A stretch of DNA of 64,000 nt from Colias croceus (Eukaryota > Arthropoda > Insecta > Lepidoptera > Pieridae), in assembly GCF_905220415.1 (NCBI RefSeq), contig NC_059539.1, positions 3,534,001-3,598,000 of the forward strand. Direction: 5' to 3'. A model generated the notes under the pieces. That model ran no database searches. It was not told where the DNA came from and saw nothing but the letters and a program-made list of their open reading frames with translations. Both the position numbers and the translations under genes were made by a program. Positions 46,070-58,030 of this stretch are shown here, piece by piece (position 1 is the first letter of the stretch; each line of letters opens with the position of its first letter).

Positions 46070-46340
46070 AGTTCGGTGGAGCTCAACAGTAGCAGATCGA
46101 AGTCCATTGTTGGAGGCGACACCTAAAAGCATTGTGCCAAGCACAATCGCACCATTACCGCCTCTATTGTGACAATGTTAACATATCGTTATCTAGATCA
46201 AACGCCATCTATTGTCCGCCGACGGGAACTTTTGTGAAAGAATTCCTTCTTTTAGCGGGAGTTTGATGACTAGATGTGATACCGTACCTCACGACAATCA
46301 TCGAACAAGTGTTGACCTTAGGATTGAACTTCAAGAACAC
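46070..46340. promoter_or_regulatory. Unique island rich in Sox-type words
   Basis: CCATTGT (46104-46110), CTATTGT (46164-46170), CTATTGT (46209-46215) and ACAATAG (46339-46345) occur within 270 bp. CATTGTG, ACAATCG and ACAATG variants lie between them. HMG-box (Sox) proteins recognise ACAAWG/ACAATRG. Non-repetitive and GC-moderate, so enhancer-like; activity is inferred. Confidence 0.3.
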
Positions 46341-47349
46341 AATAGTGAATAGACTGTTCCTAGAAGAAATATACTATATTCGTCTCTAGAGTCAGCACAT
46401 ATTATGTTCGTATTGAAAGTTCTTTGTATAAAGGTGCTTTTGTATGATACATATTATACTGGATACTGTGTTCTATTGTTTGATTTAATTCATATTATAG
46501 AAATTACTTATTAATGAAACAGATGGGACACCTTACCATAGGTTTGAATTCAGCATAGGGATTTAACTTTATCCACAAAACAAGATAAGAGAACAGAATA
46601 CAAAACAGAATAAAATGAACCGCACTTCACTCATACTATAGAGACGTGTACTGTACTGAAAAGATAGACGTTGGTTGGTGATGAGCATATTCAAGAGAGC
46701 CAATAAAATGTTAGCAAAACAATAACAAATTTTTCCACTTTATCATTGTTATAATTAAGTAATGTAAAACTACTGTCACATTAATTGTCTTATTATTGGT
46801 ATTCCTTTTTATTGGCGTATTGTTTTGTTAAAGTTAAATAAAAATATTGTAATACAAATAGCTGTAAGGAATCTATGTATGTAAAAAATAAAATAAAAAT
46901 AAATAAATAAAGAGAGAATACATAAAATAAGACATAAAATATAGAAAAAATACCAATTAAATCTGACCCGTAAAATAATTTTAATTACGAAATGATTTAT
47001 AACTCCAATAGAGCCGAAAGCCTAGCATAATAACCCTTTGTGGCACAAGTATGGAAGGATGACGCGATTGCTTAGGTGCGCGCTGACCACTGCCTTTGTT
47101 CACCACCACCACAATGACTCGTTAATGAGATCAGATCCATCCTTACTGGACAAAAGCCACCCCCACCCGTCCCCTTTATTTTATTAATTAATTCATTACA
47201 ATAGAACCGAACCTGAGCTTCGGGAACTATCAACCTATTGTTCGACTGATAGTGACTTAGCAACACAGATCGCTAGGAATGCTGATACGTAATTGGATAA
47301 TGAATAAATTGAATATTGTTTAGCTAGTTCTGCGCTTTGTTACCTATAA

Positions 47350-49485
47350 CCTTTAGGCCAGTAGATATCGACACAAAAAAAACCCTAAATTCGCAAAGCA
47401 CGATGTAGTTCTGCATTTTTGGTATGTTGTTTGGATCAGTTAGGGTGATGTAAATCCCAATTTGCAACTTCGAAAAAGTTGTGCTCGCTGCGCACCACGT
47501 GATAAACTGCGAAAATTTTGGACTTTTTTCACTTTTTGCTCTAAAAGTCATAAACTATGCGTTTCCGACAAGTATCATTCACTACATAAATTAAGGTTAT
47601 TAAATTTGCAACAATTTAAGCCTAATTACAGCTCTCTAAACCTTATAACGACTAAACTGTGGCCATTCGAAGATGGTGCATATTTCCCGAAATATTAAAA
47701 TTTTTAGGTTTGCTCCCGTTTGAAGCAAAATATTGGCAAAAACCACTCGTTCTATGAGAAGGTCGTATAATCAAGTTGTAGTGCATTTAATTTTCTTTCA
47801 TTAGAGCATAGAACAAAGTCTGTGAGACAAATAGTTCACTCACAATATCTGAAAAACAAAAAGAAGGTAGAAATAGATTTTTGAAGAATTGAAACTGAGG
47901 GCATATAAAATCATAAAAAGGATAATACTTTTTCATTTGCAGGATAGGTAATTAACAAAATTACAAAATTTGGGAAAGTAGGAAAAAAGATTATACGCAA
48001 ATAATAAACTGCCAAAATTTTGGACTTTTTTCACTTTTTGCTCTAAAAGTCATAAACTATGCGTTTCCGACAAGTATCATTCACTACATAAATAAAGCTA
48101 ATTAAATTTGCAACAACTTAAGCCTAACTGCAGCTCTCTAAACCTTATAACAACTAAGCTGTGGCCTTTTAAAGATAGTCAGTTTCTACCTTCTTTTTGT
48201 TTTTCAGATATTGTGAGTGAACTATTTGTCTCAGAGACTTTGTTCTATACTCTAATGAAAGAAAATTAAATGCACTACAACTTTATTATACGACCTTCTC
48301 ATAGAATGAGCGGTTTTTGCCAATATTTTGCTTCAAACGGGAGCAAAACTAAAAATTTCAATATTTTGGGAAAAATGAACCATCTTCGAATGGCCACAGT
48401 TTAGTCGTTATAAGTTTAGAGAGCTGTAATTAGGCTTAAATTGTTGCAAATTTAATAACATTAATTTATGTAGTGAATGATACTTGTCGAAAACGCATAG
48501 TTTATGACTTTTAGAGCAAAAAGTGAAAAAAGTCCAAAATTTTCGCAGTTTATTATTTGCGTATAATCTTTTTTCCTACTTTCCCAAATTTTGTAATTTT
48601 GTTAATTACCTATCCTGCAAATGAAAAAGTATTATCCTTTTTATGATTTTATATGCCCTCAGTTCCAATTCTTTAAAAATCTATTTCTACCTTCTTTTTG
48701 TTTTTCAAATATTGTGAGTGAATTATTTGTCTCACAGACTTTGACTTTGAATGGCCACAGTTTAGTCGTTATAAGGTTTAGAGAGCTGTAATTAGGCTTA
48801 AATTGTTGCAAATTTAATAACATTAATTTATGTAGTGAATGATACTTGTCGGAAACGCATAGTTTATGACTTTTAGAGCAAAAAGTGAAAAAAGTCCAAA
48901 ATTTTCGCAGTTTATCACGTGGTGCGCAGCGAGCACAACTTTTTCGAAGTTGCAAATTGGGATTTACATCAGTGTTAGCAACCTGAAGCGAACCGATTAT
49001 TGTACCAGGGGCGTAAAATTATCGTAAATTTAGCATATTTGGATAGAAATTATTGTGTTTTTAGGATAAAGTCAATTATAAATAAATAAATCATATAAAT
49101 TGTAATATTGATAGGTATGCAAGTTCTCTACAGTTAATCTTTTTTAAACTACTGCTGTCAAATCAACAGGACACTGAAACCCATTGGGTAAATACCCAAA
49201 ATTTCACTGTTCCCATGAAAGTTCGATATGAAACACGTCAAAATGTCATATTTGTATGGGTGAAATAATATAAATTCGAGAATTTTGCATGATAGAAATT
49301 ATCGCACGATAATACTATGCTATCGTACATCGTACGTAGGCACAAAATTATCGTGTTTGTACAATAATTATTGTACGGTTCCGAACACTGATTTACATCA
49401 CCCTAACTGGTCCAAGCAACATACAAAAAATTCAGAACTACATCGTGCTTTGCGAATTTAATGTTAATTTCCACTGGCCTACTTA
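47350..49485. mobile_element. Complex foldback element with several nested inverted copies, split by a hAT insertion
   Basis: The outer arms start near AGGCCAGT (47356) and end near ACTGGCCT (49480). Both carry ATTCGCAAAGCACGATGTAG and its complement. Modules: A (AAATTTTGGACTTTTTTCAC to CTAAACCTTATAAC) occurs at 47515-47645 and 48010-48150 direct, and at 48410-48545 and 48765-48910 inverted. B (TTGCTCCCGTTTGAAGCAAA...) is at 47710-47875 and inverted at 48180-48345. C (CATATAAAATCATAAAAAGG) is at 47900-48000 and inverted at about 48540-48660. Identical ORFs on opposite arms are shadows of this duplication. Confidence 0.75.
48970..49390. mobile_element. Nonautonomous hAT element (421 bp) with 8-bp target duplication
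   Basis: The ends CAGTGTTAGCAACC and GGTTCCGAACACTG are imperfect TIRs of hAT type (CAGNG). The 8-bp duplication ATTTACAT (48962-48969 and 49391-49398) lies on each side. It interrupts the right arm of the foldback element, whose sequence resumes exactly. The interior is rich in TACGATAATTATCGT-type words and has no ORF. Confidence 0.85.
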
Positions 49486-49513
49486 GTGTAAAATTGAGTG
49501 TCTTATTACTTCA

Positions 49514-49734
49514 TCCTACTAATATTATAAATGCGAAAGTTTGTATGGATGTATGGATGTTTGTTACTCTTTCACGTAAAAACTACTGAACCGATTACAA
49601 TGAAATTTAGCACACATATAGAGGGTAACTTGGATTAACACATAGGATAGTTTTTATCCCGGAAATCCCACGGGAACGGGAACTATGCGGGTTTTCTTTG
49701 CAAACGCGGGCGAAGCCGCGGGCGGAAATCTAGT
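49514..49734 (+). mobile_element. Lep1-type Helitron
   Basis: TCCTACTAATATTATAAATG start and GGGCGAAGCCGCGGGCGG, CTAGT end. Near-identical to 12853-13082. Confidence 0.8.
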
Positions 49735-50276
49735 TGGTTATAATTTTAGATAGCACAACCTTAAATACTATTACAAACAGTCAGGTACTCATATACTAAT
49801 TTGCTTCTGTGAAAATTTGTAGGTACGTCTCCTATTTCTTTCTCAAAGGCTCATCACAGGATATCTGCACTCTGAAACCGTATTCAGAATATTTTAAATG
49901 AAGTATGAAAACGTGATGAAAACGATAAATCTCACTGAATCTATCTACTGAATTTCATTTAACAAGTCAATATATATTAATTAATAAGTTAGCTATCATA
50001 GCAATTAATATTTATTATAAAAGCTTTTCGCCAGCTCCGTCCGAATGACAATCACGAGACGCTCTCCGTTTTTAGTTTTTTTTTAACATTTAATCTAAAT
50101 TATCTACATGCGGACAAATCTAATAAAACAAAAATAAAATCTTTAGTTACTCATGCAGACTGTACTTACTTATTTATTAATTTTTCTTCATAGTGATTAT
50201 GGTCAAACCACACATTTGAATTAAGTTGTAGAGTTGATTGTAGAGTCAAGGGATGTTGTGTTGAAACTTTAAGGTA
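49735..50276. other. AT-rich intergenic sequence
   Basis: Nothing recognisable. Confidence 0.5.
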
Positions 50277-50597
50277 GGTACAGACTGGTGAAATGTAACA
50301 TGAAATGTACATTCTGCCTTTCATTGCATGTTCGCTGCAAGCGTGGACGCATAGCGCGCTCTTAACGCGCATTCCCCCCTTTTTGTTCGTCGAAAAACCG
50401 ACAAATCACGGATCGCTCCGCGCGCGACTTGATGCTCGTAGCATGCGCGTGTAATGCACATTTCGCGCGCGCAAGACGTCCAAACTATGAGAAATTGTTA
50501 CAAAGTGTGTAACCTTTCATGATACATTGCAGCAATGTGTACGGTGAATTCTTTCATTGCATGTTACATTGCATGTTACATTTCACCAGTCTGTACC
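50277..50597. mobile_element. 321-bp TIR element, GGTACAGACTGGTGAAATGT family
   Basis: GGTACAGACTGGTGAAATGT (50277) and ACATTTCACCAGTCTGTACC (ending 50597) are perfect inverted ends. Inward TGTAACATG/CATGTTACA repeats continue the arms. The GC-rich middle (GCGCGCGACTTGATGC) lacks a long ORF. Confidence 0.75.
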
Positions 50598-52080
50598 CAC
50601 CACATGACATTCTGATAACTTTTTGGCAGTGAGTGGAGAGCTGATAATAAATGGAGACAGACTTCCTAGAATTATAACCAAATTGAGTATACTCAATTTG
50701 ATTTGGTAATTAATTAAAAATGTAAAACATGAAAATAGATGTAATTAGTAGGCACTAGGCATCCATTATTAGGTTCATATTTGTATAATATTATAGCCAA
50801 ATGACGCATTAAAATTTTCATCGAAATTCGTCACGCTATCATTTTTTTTTTTCACTTTGTTTTTAGTCTCATACACACACAGTACACTGTTGTTCGTACC
50901 ACGCTCAAAGCTGTTGTACTTGCCACTCTTTCGCAATGAAAATGATAAGAATGTAGTTAACATAATCAAAAAGTAATTGATTGCAAAAACACATATATAC
51001 ATAGGTATTATTTTTCAACCAAAAAGCCCCTACAGGCTACTGCACTGATAAATCAGAAAATGCATTCGAAGCAAAAAGAGTGAAAAATCAAATTTCAATT
51101 TGAATATGGCAATGTAATAGTAAAAGATTGAATTTTGATACGTGCCCGCGAGAGCCGGGGCCATTGAAACTCGTCCGAGCGTGGTGGATTCTGCTTTTGG
51201 TAATATTTGCTTGAATGTGGTTTGCTTATTTCATTTACATGCAAAATATGTCTAATCTGCATCTTTAGTGAGTGCTTTGGTATTGTGGTTCGTGATTTTA
51301 GTGTTATACATCTACATTATATGTAGGTATGTCTATAGTTGTATTGTCTTCATTTGGGAAGTATCTCGAACTATTTGATTGATGTACAAAACGTTGATAA
51401 ATCAGCGCTTAGAATCTGGTTGAAAATCAGTGTTTTTTTCTGCATAAAGCATTTTTTTATGTTGCTGACATTTTGCTTTCATCAGCAAATCTTAGAATTT
51501 AGATACTTTCGACTAAAACAGAAAATTCTAAATACATCTGCATTCGTAAGCACAAATAGCTTTCAATTATAATTTTCTAATAAAAATGAACCCTTACATT
51601 CTATTAAAATTCATCCCTTTTTAGCCGATAGCACTGTAGGATTCATAAGGCGTAAGATCAAACGTTGGTATATCTTTTTGTCCGTAACGAAATGATGCTC
51701 CATTCCGCTGGACTGATATGGACAAATAATAAAATATAGTTAGGGTGCATGTAGGTAGGCTTCGAGAATGGACGGTCATAAGTACAATTTTATAATGCCC
51801 ATTTTGAAAGACACTAATTGACTCCTTAGCCGCTTCATAGATATTTTTTACAAAATATGTTGAAGATTTGCTGGGTTATCATGTTTATCTGTAATATCAC
51901 TATGATTTATTATTAGATAGAGTAAGAGTTAGGCGACATGTTTATCACATCCTTTCAAAGTTCGAAAATATGATGGAAACCTCCACTTGAAAAGAGACGA
52001 GGTGTAGGAATAGCAATACATTTAGATGATAGTACCTACGTTATTAAATACGGACCTTTTTTTCTTGTGGTACCAAATTA
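50598..52080. other. Intergenic, AT-rich
   Basis: Contains a perfect 22-bp palindrome CAAATTGAGT/ATACTCAATTTG at 50679-50700. No gene supported. Confidence 0.45.
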
Positions 52081-52880
52081 TACAGGATGTCCCACTGTTG
52101 GTATACTAAACTCAAAGGAGCTTATTGTTTTGCATACGCTGAGTACGTAAAAAATACTTATTTGTATAATTCCAGACGCAGTTTTTTTTTTATTTATTCA
52201 TTTATTTATTTATATTTTAGGAGAATCTACAGCTGTATTCTTAAAAAGTAGTCACATAATATAATAATCACAATAAGCCATTTACAGATTCTCACGACTA
52301 GAATAACACTAATATGTAACAGATTCAAATGTAAGCGATTACGCACACGAATCAAATGTCTTCGAATTTACTAATACTATTCTAACACTAATTAAATTAC
52401 ATATTAACTCGACCACCAAACTGACGAAAGAACTCATTTGCTAACTGACGCTTAATGGAGTAAGGACTGCTGCAGAATAAGTCAAAATCGAACTGTTTTG
52501 ATAGCTTGTTAAAGTTATTGCTTACGCGCAGAATAAACGAGAGAACGCAGAATAAACGAGAACTTACGATTTTTCAATTAGATGAATTCTTAAAACTCTA
52601 TGTGTACCTACACCCATAACAAGCAACCCGCCCGCGCCCAGCTTTGCTACCAGCACGTGACCTATCGTTTAAGATTATGTTTTCATAGACAAAATGCTCA
52701 CATTAGCGAAGCGGTATTTGCCGGCTGCGCGATGCTAGAGAAAAAAACATGGATTTTCAGGAAAAATTAAGCAAAAAATTTTTGATGTAATTTTGTTGTT
52801 TAAGTATTTTTAACGTGATCAGTGAATGCAAAACTACAAGTTTCTTCGTGTTCAGTATACCAACAGTGGGACACTCTGTA
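52081..52880. mobile_element. 800-bp TIR element (TACAGGATGTCCCAC ends), TA-flanked
   Basis: TACAGGATGTCCCACTGTTG (52081) and CAACAGTGGGACACTCTGTA (ending 52880) are inverted with two mismatches in 26 bp. TA at the very ends is compatible with Tc1/mariner-type insertion. It carries a nested LINE 3' end (52171-52545). Confidence 0.65.
52171..52545 (-). mobile_element. 3' end of a CR1/Jockey-like LINE, nested, minus strand
   Basis: The minus strand reads a C-terminal peptide (KLSKQFDFDLFCSSPYSIKR, then QLANEFFRQFGG) and stops. A 3' UTR follows, with an AATAAATAAATGAATAAATA tail and an A-run (T-run on plus at 52180-52192). 5'-truncated. Confidence 0.55.
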
Positions 52881-55228
52881 GAGCTGGTAGGTAAATTAAA
52901 TTTAAAAATTAATTATGGCTTATTAAATCGGAGTGTCATAATCACTTCCACTGGATAACAGCAAAGTGTCGTTGCAATCTCGAGCTAGACCACAATACAA
53001 GTAAACAAAGTAAATTACATATAATCATGACCCAGTGAGTGCGTTGCGCACAAAGCTCGTCAAGCAAGGCCATCACAGCATGTCAAGTTCGCGTACATAT
53101 TTCGCTAAAGCGTCGCTACAGTAACAATAATGGCTGAGTTTCCATTGTTTGGGCCCGTGGCACATTACGCTTTTGTCTCTGCCCTCTCCCGTTCCTCACA
53201 ATGCGGCCAGGAAACAAGTGAGCCTTTATTTCGCCTCTTTTTGTCTCCGAGTATCGCTGCTTATTGTCTTCATTCGATTGTTCGGAGCTCTTCAGAGGGC
53301 ACATTGTTGTGGACTCCGTTGTTAGTGCTGAGCTTGCGGATGTTCTATGTTCTAAGTGCCGTTTGGATTTTAATATGCCGATAAGTGTGTGTTTACTCTA
53401 TTATATGTGCGGCCCACAGTATGCTCTTGCCGCAATTTGTTATATCCTGTATTAAATTGATATAATGAAGTCGAAGAACATTTCTGGTTCTGAAAATATA
53501 CTGCATAAGTGAAATAAATCTAATATGAAATTAATTAGAATTATTTTGTAGGTATAATTCTTAGGTACAATTTTACTTTTTACACGTGGTTCCCCTCATC
53601 GTTCAACAGCGATACCTACGTATAGCCTAATTATGTGCAATATAATTAGTCAGAAAGTGGTTCTTGGCAAGTGCCGACTGTTGTGTGGATGGTGCCGTCT
53701 TTATCTGCGAATGATACAAGCGCCAGCATCTCTAGTTAGCATTGTTCCCGCGGCCCTATTGTATAGGTGGCTTTGTTCAGGCACGCCCCGATTTTTCCTT
53801 TTCGCTTTCGCAGCGATGTAGCACTGGAAAACCAAGGGCCACAAGGGTTCCCTGTGATATTTCATGTTCGTAACGAATGTTTGTCATTGTAATCGTTACA
53901 ATTTTAATAGTACCCAAAACGAACAATATACATCGTTTTATAGTTACGCTGGTTAGGCTTCATTAACCAGTAAATACCTACGTACCTACTTCAAATTAAC
54001 TTTTGCTTAATATAAGCGTAGGTAATTGTTGGCGCACATTGAATGAAACTTTCAGAAAGCAATTTGAGCTCGCATTTATCACGTAACAAAATGCATAGAA
54101 TAGAAGCCGAAGCGTCATAATGTCAAACGTTCTAGTGTGAGAATTGTTGAATATTCTCGTTGAGAGCTCTTTAGAAAACCGCCCCATTGCGTGTCCCTTT
54201 CCACGAAACTCCATTCATATTCCCCGCGTTTTCCATACACAATATTGCGACTTTGTGAGGCTGCACGCTTCTCAAGTCTCCAAATAGTCCATTGACGAGC
54301 GTCGAGCAAATTCGCTATAGCGAATTAACACTATTCACGAGAAGTTTTGAAAGAGGACTACTCTCATACAATTTGGTGGCATTCAAAGATTCACTCCTTA
54401 GCTAGCTCGATGAATACCTTTGTGGAAAATGTTCTATATTTTAGTTTGAGCACGAGTGAAGAACTAATTTCAAGAAAATACACGGAATTTTTGATTTTAT
54501 AGTTTTATTATAATTTATTTAAATGACGGATGTTTTTAGGGCACGTATTATAAATTATAACGTTGATATCATTTAAGAGGTGAGCCTTATTAAACAAACT
54601 TAGGTACATTGTTATAAGTTCTTTTCTGTAATCATAATTAGAAATTCACCTTACATTATACGTAAACTATAAAAAATTAAACACTCACCGTTTAACTTTG
54701 AGCAATAGTTTCTTTTAAACCAAATTGATGCCTACCCTCAATGGTGCAGACTCAACACCAAATTACCGAGTCATTAAGTAACCCTCGAGTAGCAAGGAAC
54801 AATTAACTTCGCGACAATACTGTAGCATTGTAAGGCTATCGTTCTAACAGTTGTTGCAGGCTTCTGAAAGAAGGCGAGTTCAGAACAAAAGATGGCCCAA
54901 TTGTGTTACCAGCCACTTTCTCTCTCTCTCACTCGCTCAATTGGAATTAATACAATGGTAGAGTCAAATATGAATGTTTTTATGGAGTTTTTACTTTAGT
55001 ACCTACTAAATAAGTTTTTCTGTAAGAAATTTAGAGTTATTTTATAATAAGTAAGTAAGTAACTATCCATTACATTTATATTTATAATCTGTTAGGCATT
55101 TTGACAACTGACTGCCAACATCAAATTTGTATACTCTTCAAAATTATCATCTGTAATACATTGTTGTTATTATAATAAATGTTTAATATTTACATGTTAA
55201 TCGCCGAAAGCGTTGACCATGTATTCAG
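52881..55228. other. Gene desert with unique enhancer-like islands
   Basis: GC-moderate, non-repetitive islands at about 53030-53380 (AACAATAATGG, CCATTGT 53142-53148, ATTGTTCGG), 53620-53840 (GCATTGTTCCCGCGGCCCTA then TTGTATAGG) and 54030-54440. Several short ORFs cross them on both strands, which argues against coding. No splice-consistent exon found. Confidence 0.4.
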
Positions 55229-55250
55229 TATTTAATTGGGATGTATAGAC

Positions 55251-55430
55251 ATGCCTTTTCGTTTTAAAAAACCTCCATGTGAAACCACATATGTAGAGGA
55301 GATTGAACCCGATAGTGCTTCGAAGGGCTTGGATATAAAATGTTGTTTGAAAGCAGGAGTTTTCGCAGTCATACTAATAGCTCAGCTTGCATGCTTCTTT
55401 ATTTTCTTCTGGCAACGAGGTCCACCATAA
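55251..55430 (+). CDS. Candidate 59-aa tail-anchored microprotein
   Basis: ATG at 55251, stop TAA at 55428-55430. Residues 1-34 are polar and mostly acidic (CETTYVEEIEPDSASKG) with a CC pair at 31-32 just before the membrane. Residues 35-54 are a strong hydrophobic helix (AGVFAVILIAQLACFFIFFW), followed by only QRGPP. This is the topology of a tail-anchored protein. A possible acceptor (TATTCAG at 55222-55228) lies 22 bp upstream and an ATTAAA poly(A) variant at about 55452. I recognise no family. It could be the sole coding exon of a gene whose non-coding first exon is the 26.0-26.33 kb island; that link is speculative. Confidence 0.5.
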   Translation: MPFRFKKPPCETTYVEEIEPDSASKGLDIKCCLKAGVFAVILIAQLACFFIFFWQRGPP

Positions 55431-56146
55431 ACGTAGGCCTATGTAGTTTTTATTAAATAGATTGTAATTTATTCGATTTTCATTTAATTTTTATAATTTG
55501 GTACCTATTATATTACAGCATTCGATTTATTGTTTTTAGCTCTTCTACAGATCTAGATCATGCTTGCGTTGGCGACTTTTCTTATCACTTTCATGTGACG
55601 GCTCAAGCCGATATTTATAGGGTTTATGGAATAAGATTGATTTTACGAAAATGACCAGAAAACTAGTAACAGATTAACAGCTACCTTCCACATACTCAGT
55701 AAGATTTGTTTAAATTAGCCAGGGATAATTATATGTTTCAATTTCCTTGTTTTATGTCGCTATAAGCATTACAAAAATTTTATATTTCGTCAAAACATAA
55801 GTAAATATAATTGGTCTGCCAATTATTGGTTTATACTCTTAATTAAAGTAGGAATAAGTCAATTTAATAATATGATAGATTCAACCTCAGGGTTCAACGT
55901 TTAGTTCGCCCGCGTTTTAACCGAATACAACGTACCTAATCTACCCATTATTCCAAACATTCATTTTTAAATACTAACTAAATACCTAGGTACCTTTCAT
56001 CTAATATTAGTCAAATACATATGTATAGTTACGTTTACATAATAGTGATAATAATTATGTTTATATTCATGCTAATTGTACATAGTAGAGTCCACAGGTA
56101 GAGTCACTCTTTATGTAGAGATTTAATCATTTAAATTATCACAACA
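55431..56146. other. AT-rich intergenic sequence
   Basis: Nothing recognisable beyond possible 3' UTR of the 59-aa ORF. Confidence 0.45.
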
Positions 56147-56330
56147 TAGTATAAAACAAAGTCGCTTTTTCTGTCCCTATATCCCTATGTATGCTTAAAT
56201 CTTTAAAACTTCGCAACGGATTTTGATGCGGTTTTTTTAATAGATAGAGTGATTCAAGAGGAAGGTTTAAGTATTGTATAATTTATTAGGTTTTAGATAA
56301 AGCGGGCGAAGACGCGCGCAGAAAGCTAGT
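56147..56330 (+). mobile_element. Lep1-type Helitron, AAAGTCGCTTTTTCTG subfamily
   Basis: Same subfamily as 28598-28777. Ends AAGCGGGCGAAGACGCGCGC, AAGCTAGT at 56330. The hairpin is partly decayed. Confidence 0.7.
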
Positions 56331-57802
56331 TTGGAAATAAAATAAATACAGTTCAGTGTTAGAACTGTTAGAGTATTCGGTTTCTTTGGAAATGTTGGGA
56401 TTCGACATTAACAAACGTGCAAATTGTGCATGGCATGTACAAAATCCAAAATATACGGGCAAAGAATGCCCGATGATGATGAAATAAGATACATATATAT
56501 ATCATTTATCCCTATATTTTCTACAAGCAATGACATAACTTGATTGTAAATTGAATATTTCTTAACCCTGGTTTCCAACGTGAATCTGATGAGTGCTGTA
56601 TCAGTCTAATAAGCTCACGAGTTCGATTTTAAGCCTTGAATGTCAATAGGTACGGGAGGAAACGTGGTGTAATCACGCTTGCTTCCAATTTTGCTCTATT
56701 CAACCGATCGCGACTCGCATCGAAGACCTATTTTGCTTTACGCAATAACGCGCTTCATTTTTATGGTGGTTGGACTATGGTATCTAATCAAAAAATTTGA
56801 TAAATAGCTTGATGATTGATTAGTGTTTTTTGCTTAGGTATTTATTAGTTACTTGTTAGATGGCTGTGGAGGAAATTGAGGGCGATTTTATTAGGATTTC
56901 CACGTGTAAATTGTACTTCAAATACTCTCTCTAGTATTCTATCCACGCGAGAATTAGGTAGGTAACAAAATTCTTGTTTGGAGCGTAAACAGGCGTAAAC
57001 ATTGTTATTTTGACAATGGGAAGGTATATTATATTATAATATGATTGGTAATAAAATAACTTTTACAATAGTATTGTCACATTTCAATACAATAACTATT
57101 TCGATTTGTATTTTGTATTTGATTGAAATGGAAGTGTATGGCAATTTCCTATTTTATCTCCTATTTTTCCTTATGATCAAAAACGTGATTACAGGCTATT
57201 ATTATATAAAACGATGTCTTTTTCTACAATGGCAACACTGCGCAACCCGCAATATCTTTGATTCCCGCCTTTTGTACAGCTGATAAAAGCGACACTTCGC
57301 GCCCATCTGGTTGAATGCACCCATTATACCAACACAAAAGTGGATATTACAAACAAAACAATCGCTATCATTACCGCGGGGAACAAATGTAAATTTCGCC
57401 AACAACATGAAATCGTAATAACATTTTAAAAGTACTTATTTCAATAAATTGAATAGGTACTGTTTTTAGTATGGCTTTAACTAACAAGTGCCGAGGTAAA
57501 TTGCTGTAATAGTCAAATTATTATTATTATTTTGACTTTATAAAATCCTGGAGGTGGAATTTATTAAATGAAAAGCGGAGTTCAGTTATTATACCTATTT
57601 AAATGGAAGAAATTTACTTTGAAGCCCACCTCATCATGGTTCTTTTATATATCTACTGAGTACTTACATAATATCAATTCAACTTAGGTACAGCTAGAAA
57701 ATAATCAATAACAATTATTAATAAAAAGTGAAGCTTCATAAAGTTCTCAATCATTCAATTACAGTATCATAGATACCCAACTGATACCAAAATATATATG
57801 TA
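56331..57802. other. Intergenic with a unique island at 57200-57400
   Basis: AT-rich. The island contains ACAATGG (57226-57232), GCGCAACCCGC and TTACCGCGGGG. No gene supported. Confidence 0.4.
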
Positions 57803-58030
57803 ATATTATAAAGGCGAAAGTTTGTAAGTATATGGATGTATGGATGTATGGATGTTTGTTACTCTTTCACGTAAAAACTACTGAACCGATTACAATGAAA
57901 TTTAGCACACATATAGAGGGTAAGTTGGATTAACACATAGGATAGTTTTTATCCCGGAAATCCCACGGGAACGGAAACTATGCGGGTTATCCTTTGCAAA
58001 CGCGGGCGAAGCCGCGGGCGGAAATCTAGT
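57803..58030 (+). mobile_element. Lep1-type Helitron
   Basis: ATGGATG micro-repeats, ACTACTGAACCGATTACAAT core, GGGCGAAGCCGCGGGCGG and CTAGT at 58030. The third copy of the 12853/49514 subfamily. Confidence 0.75.

Larger units (their letters stand above)
44137..47349. other. Gene desert, right-middle part
   Basis: Contains an RTE-like LINE 3' scrap at 44295-44345 (CCCAGCAGTGGGTACATAAC, GGGCTGATGATGATT) and a small MITE (44408-44515). Unique GC-moderate islands lie at 45240-45360 and 46070-46340. A LINE-like tail at about 46840-46915 ends in AAATAAATAAATAAAG. No gene supported. Confidence 0.4.

Noticed and set aside
47462..48955. Two similar ORFs starting MQLRKSCARCAPRDKLRKFW on opposite strands
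   Set aside because: They are the two arms of the foldback element. There is no domain or start context to support coding.
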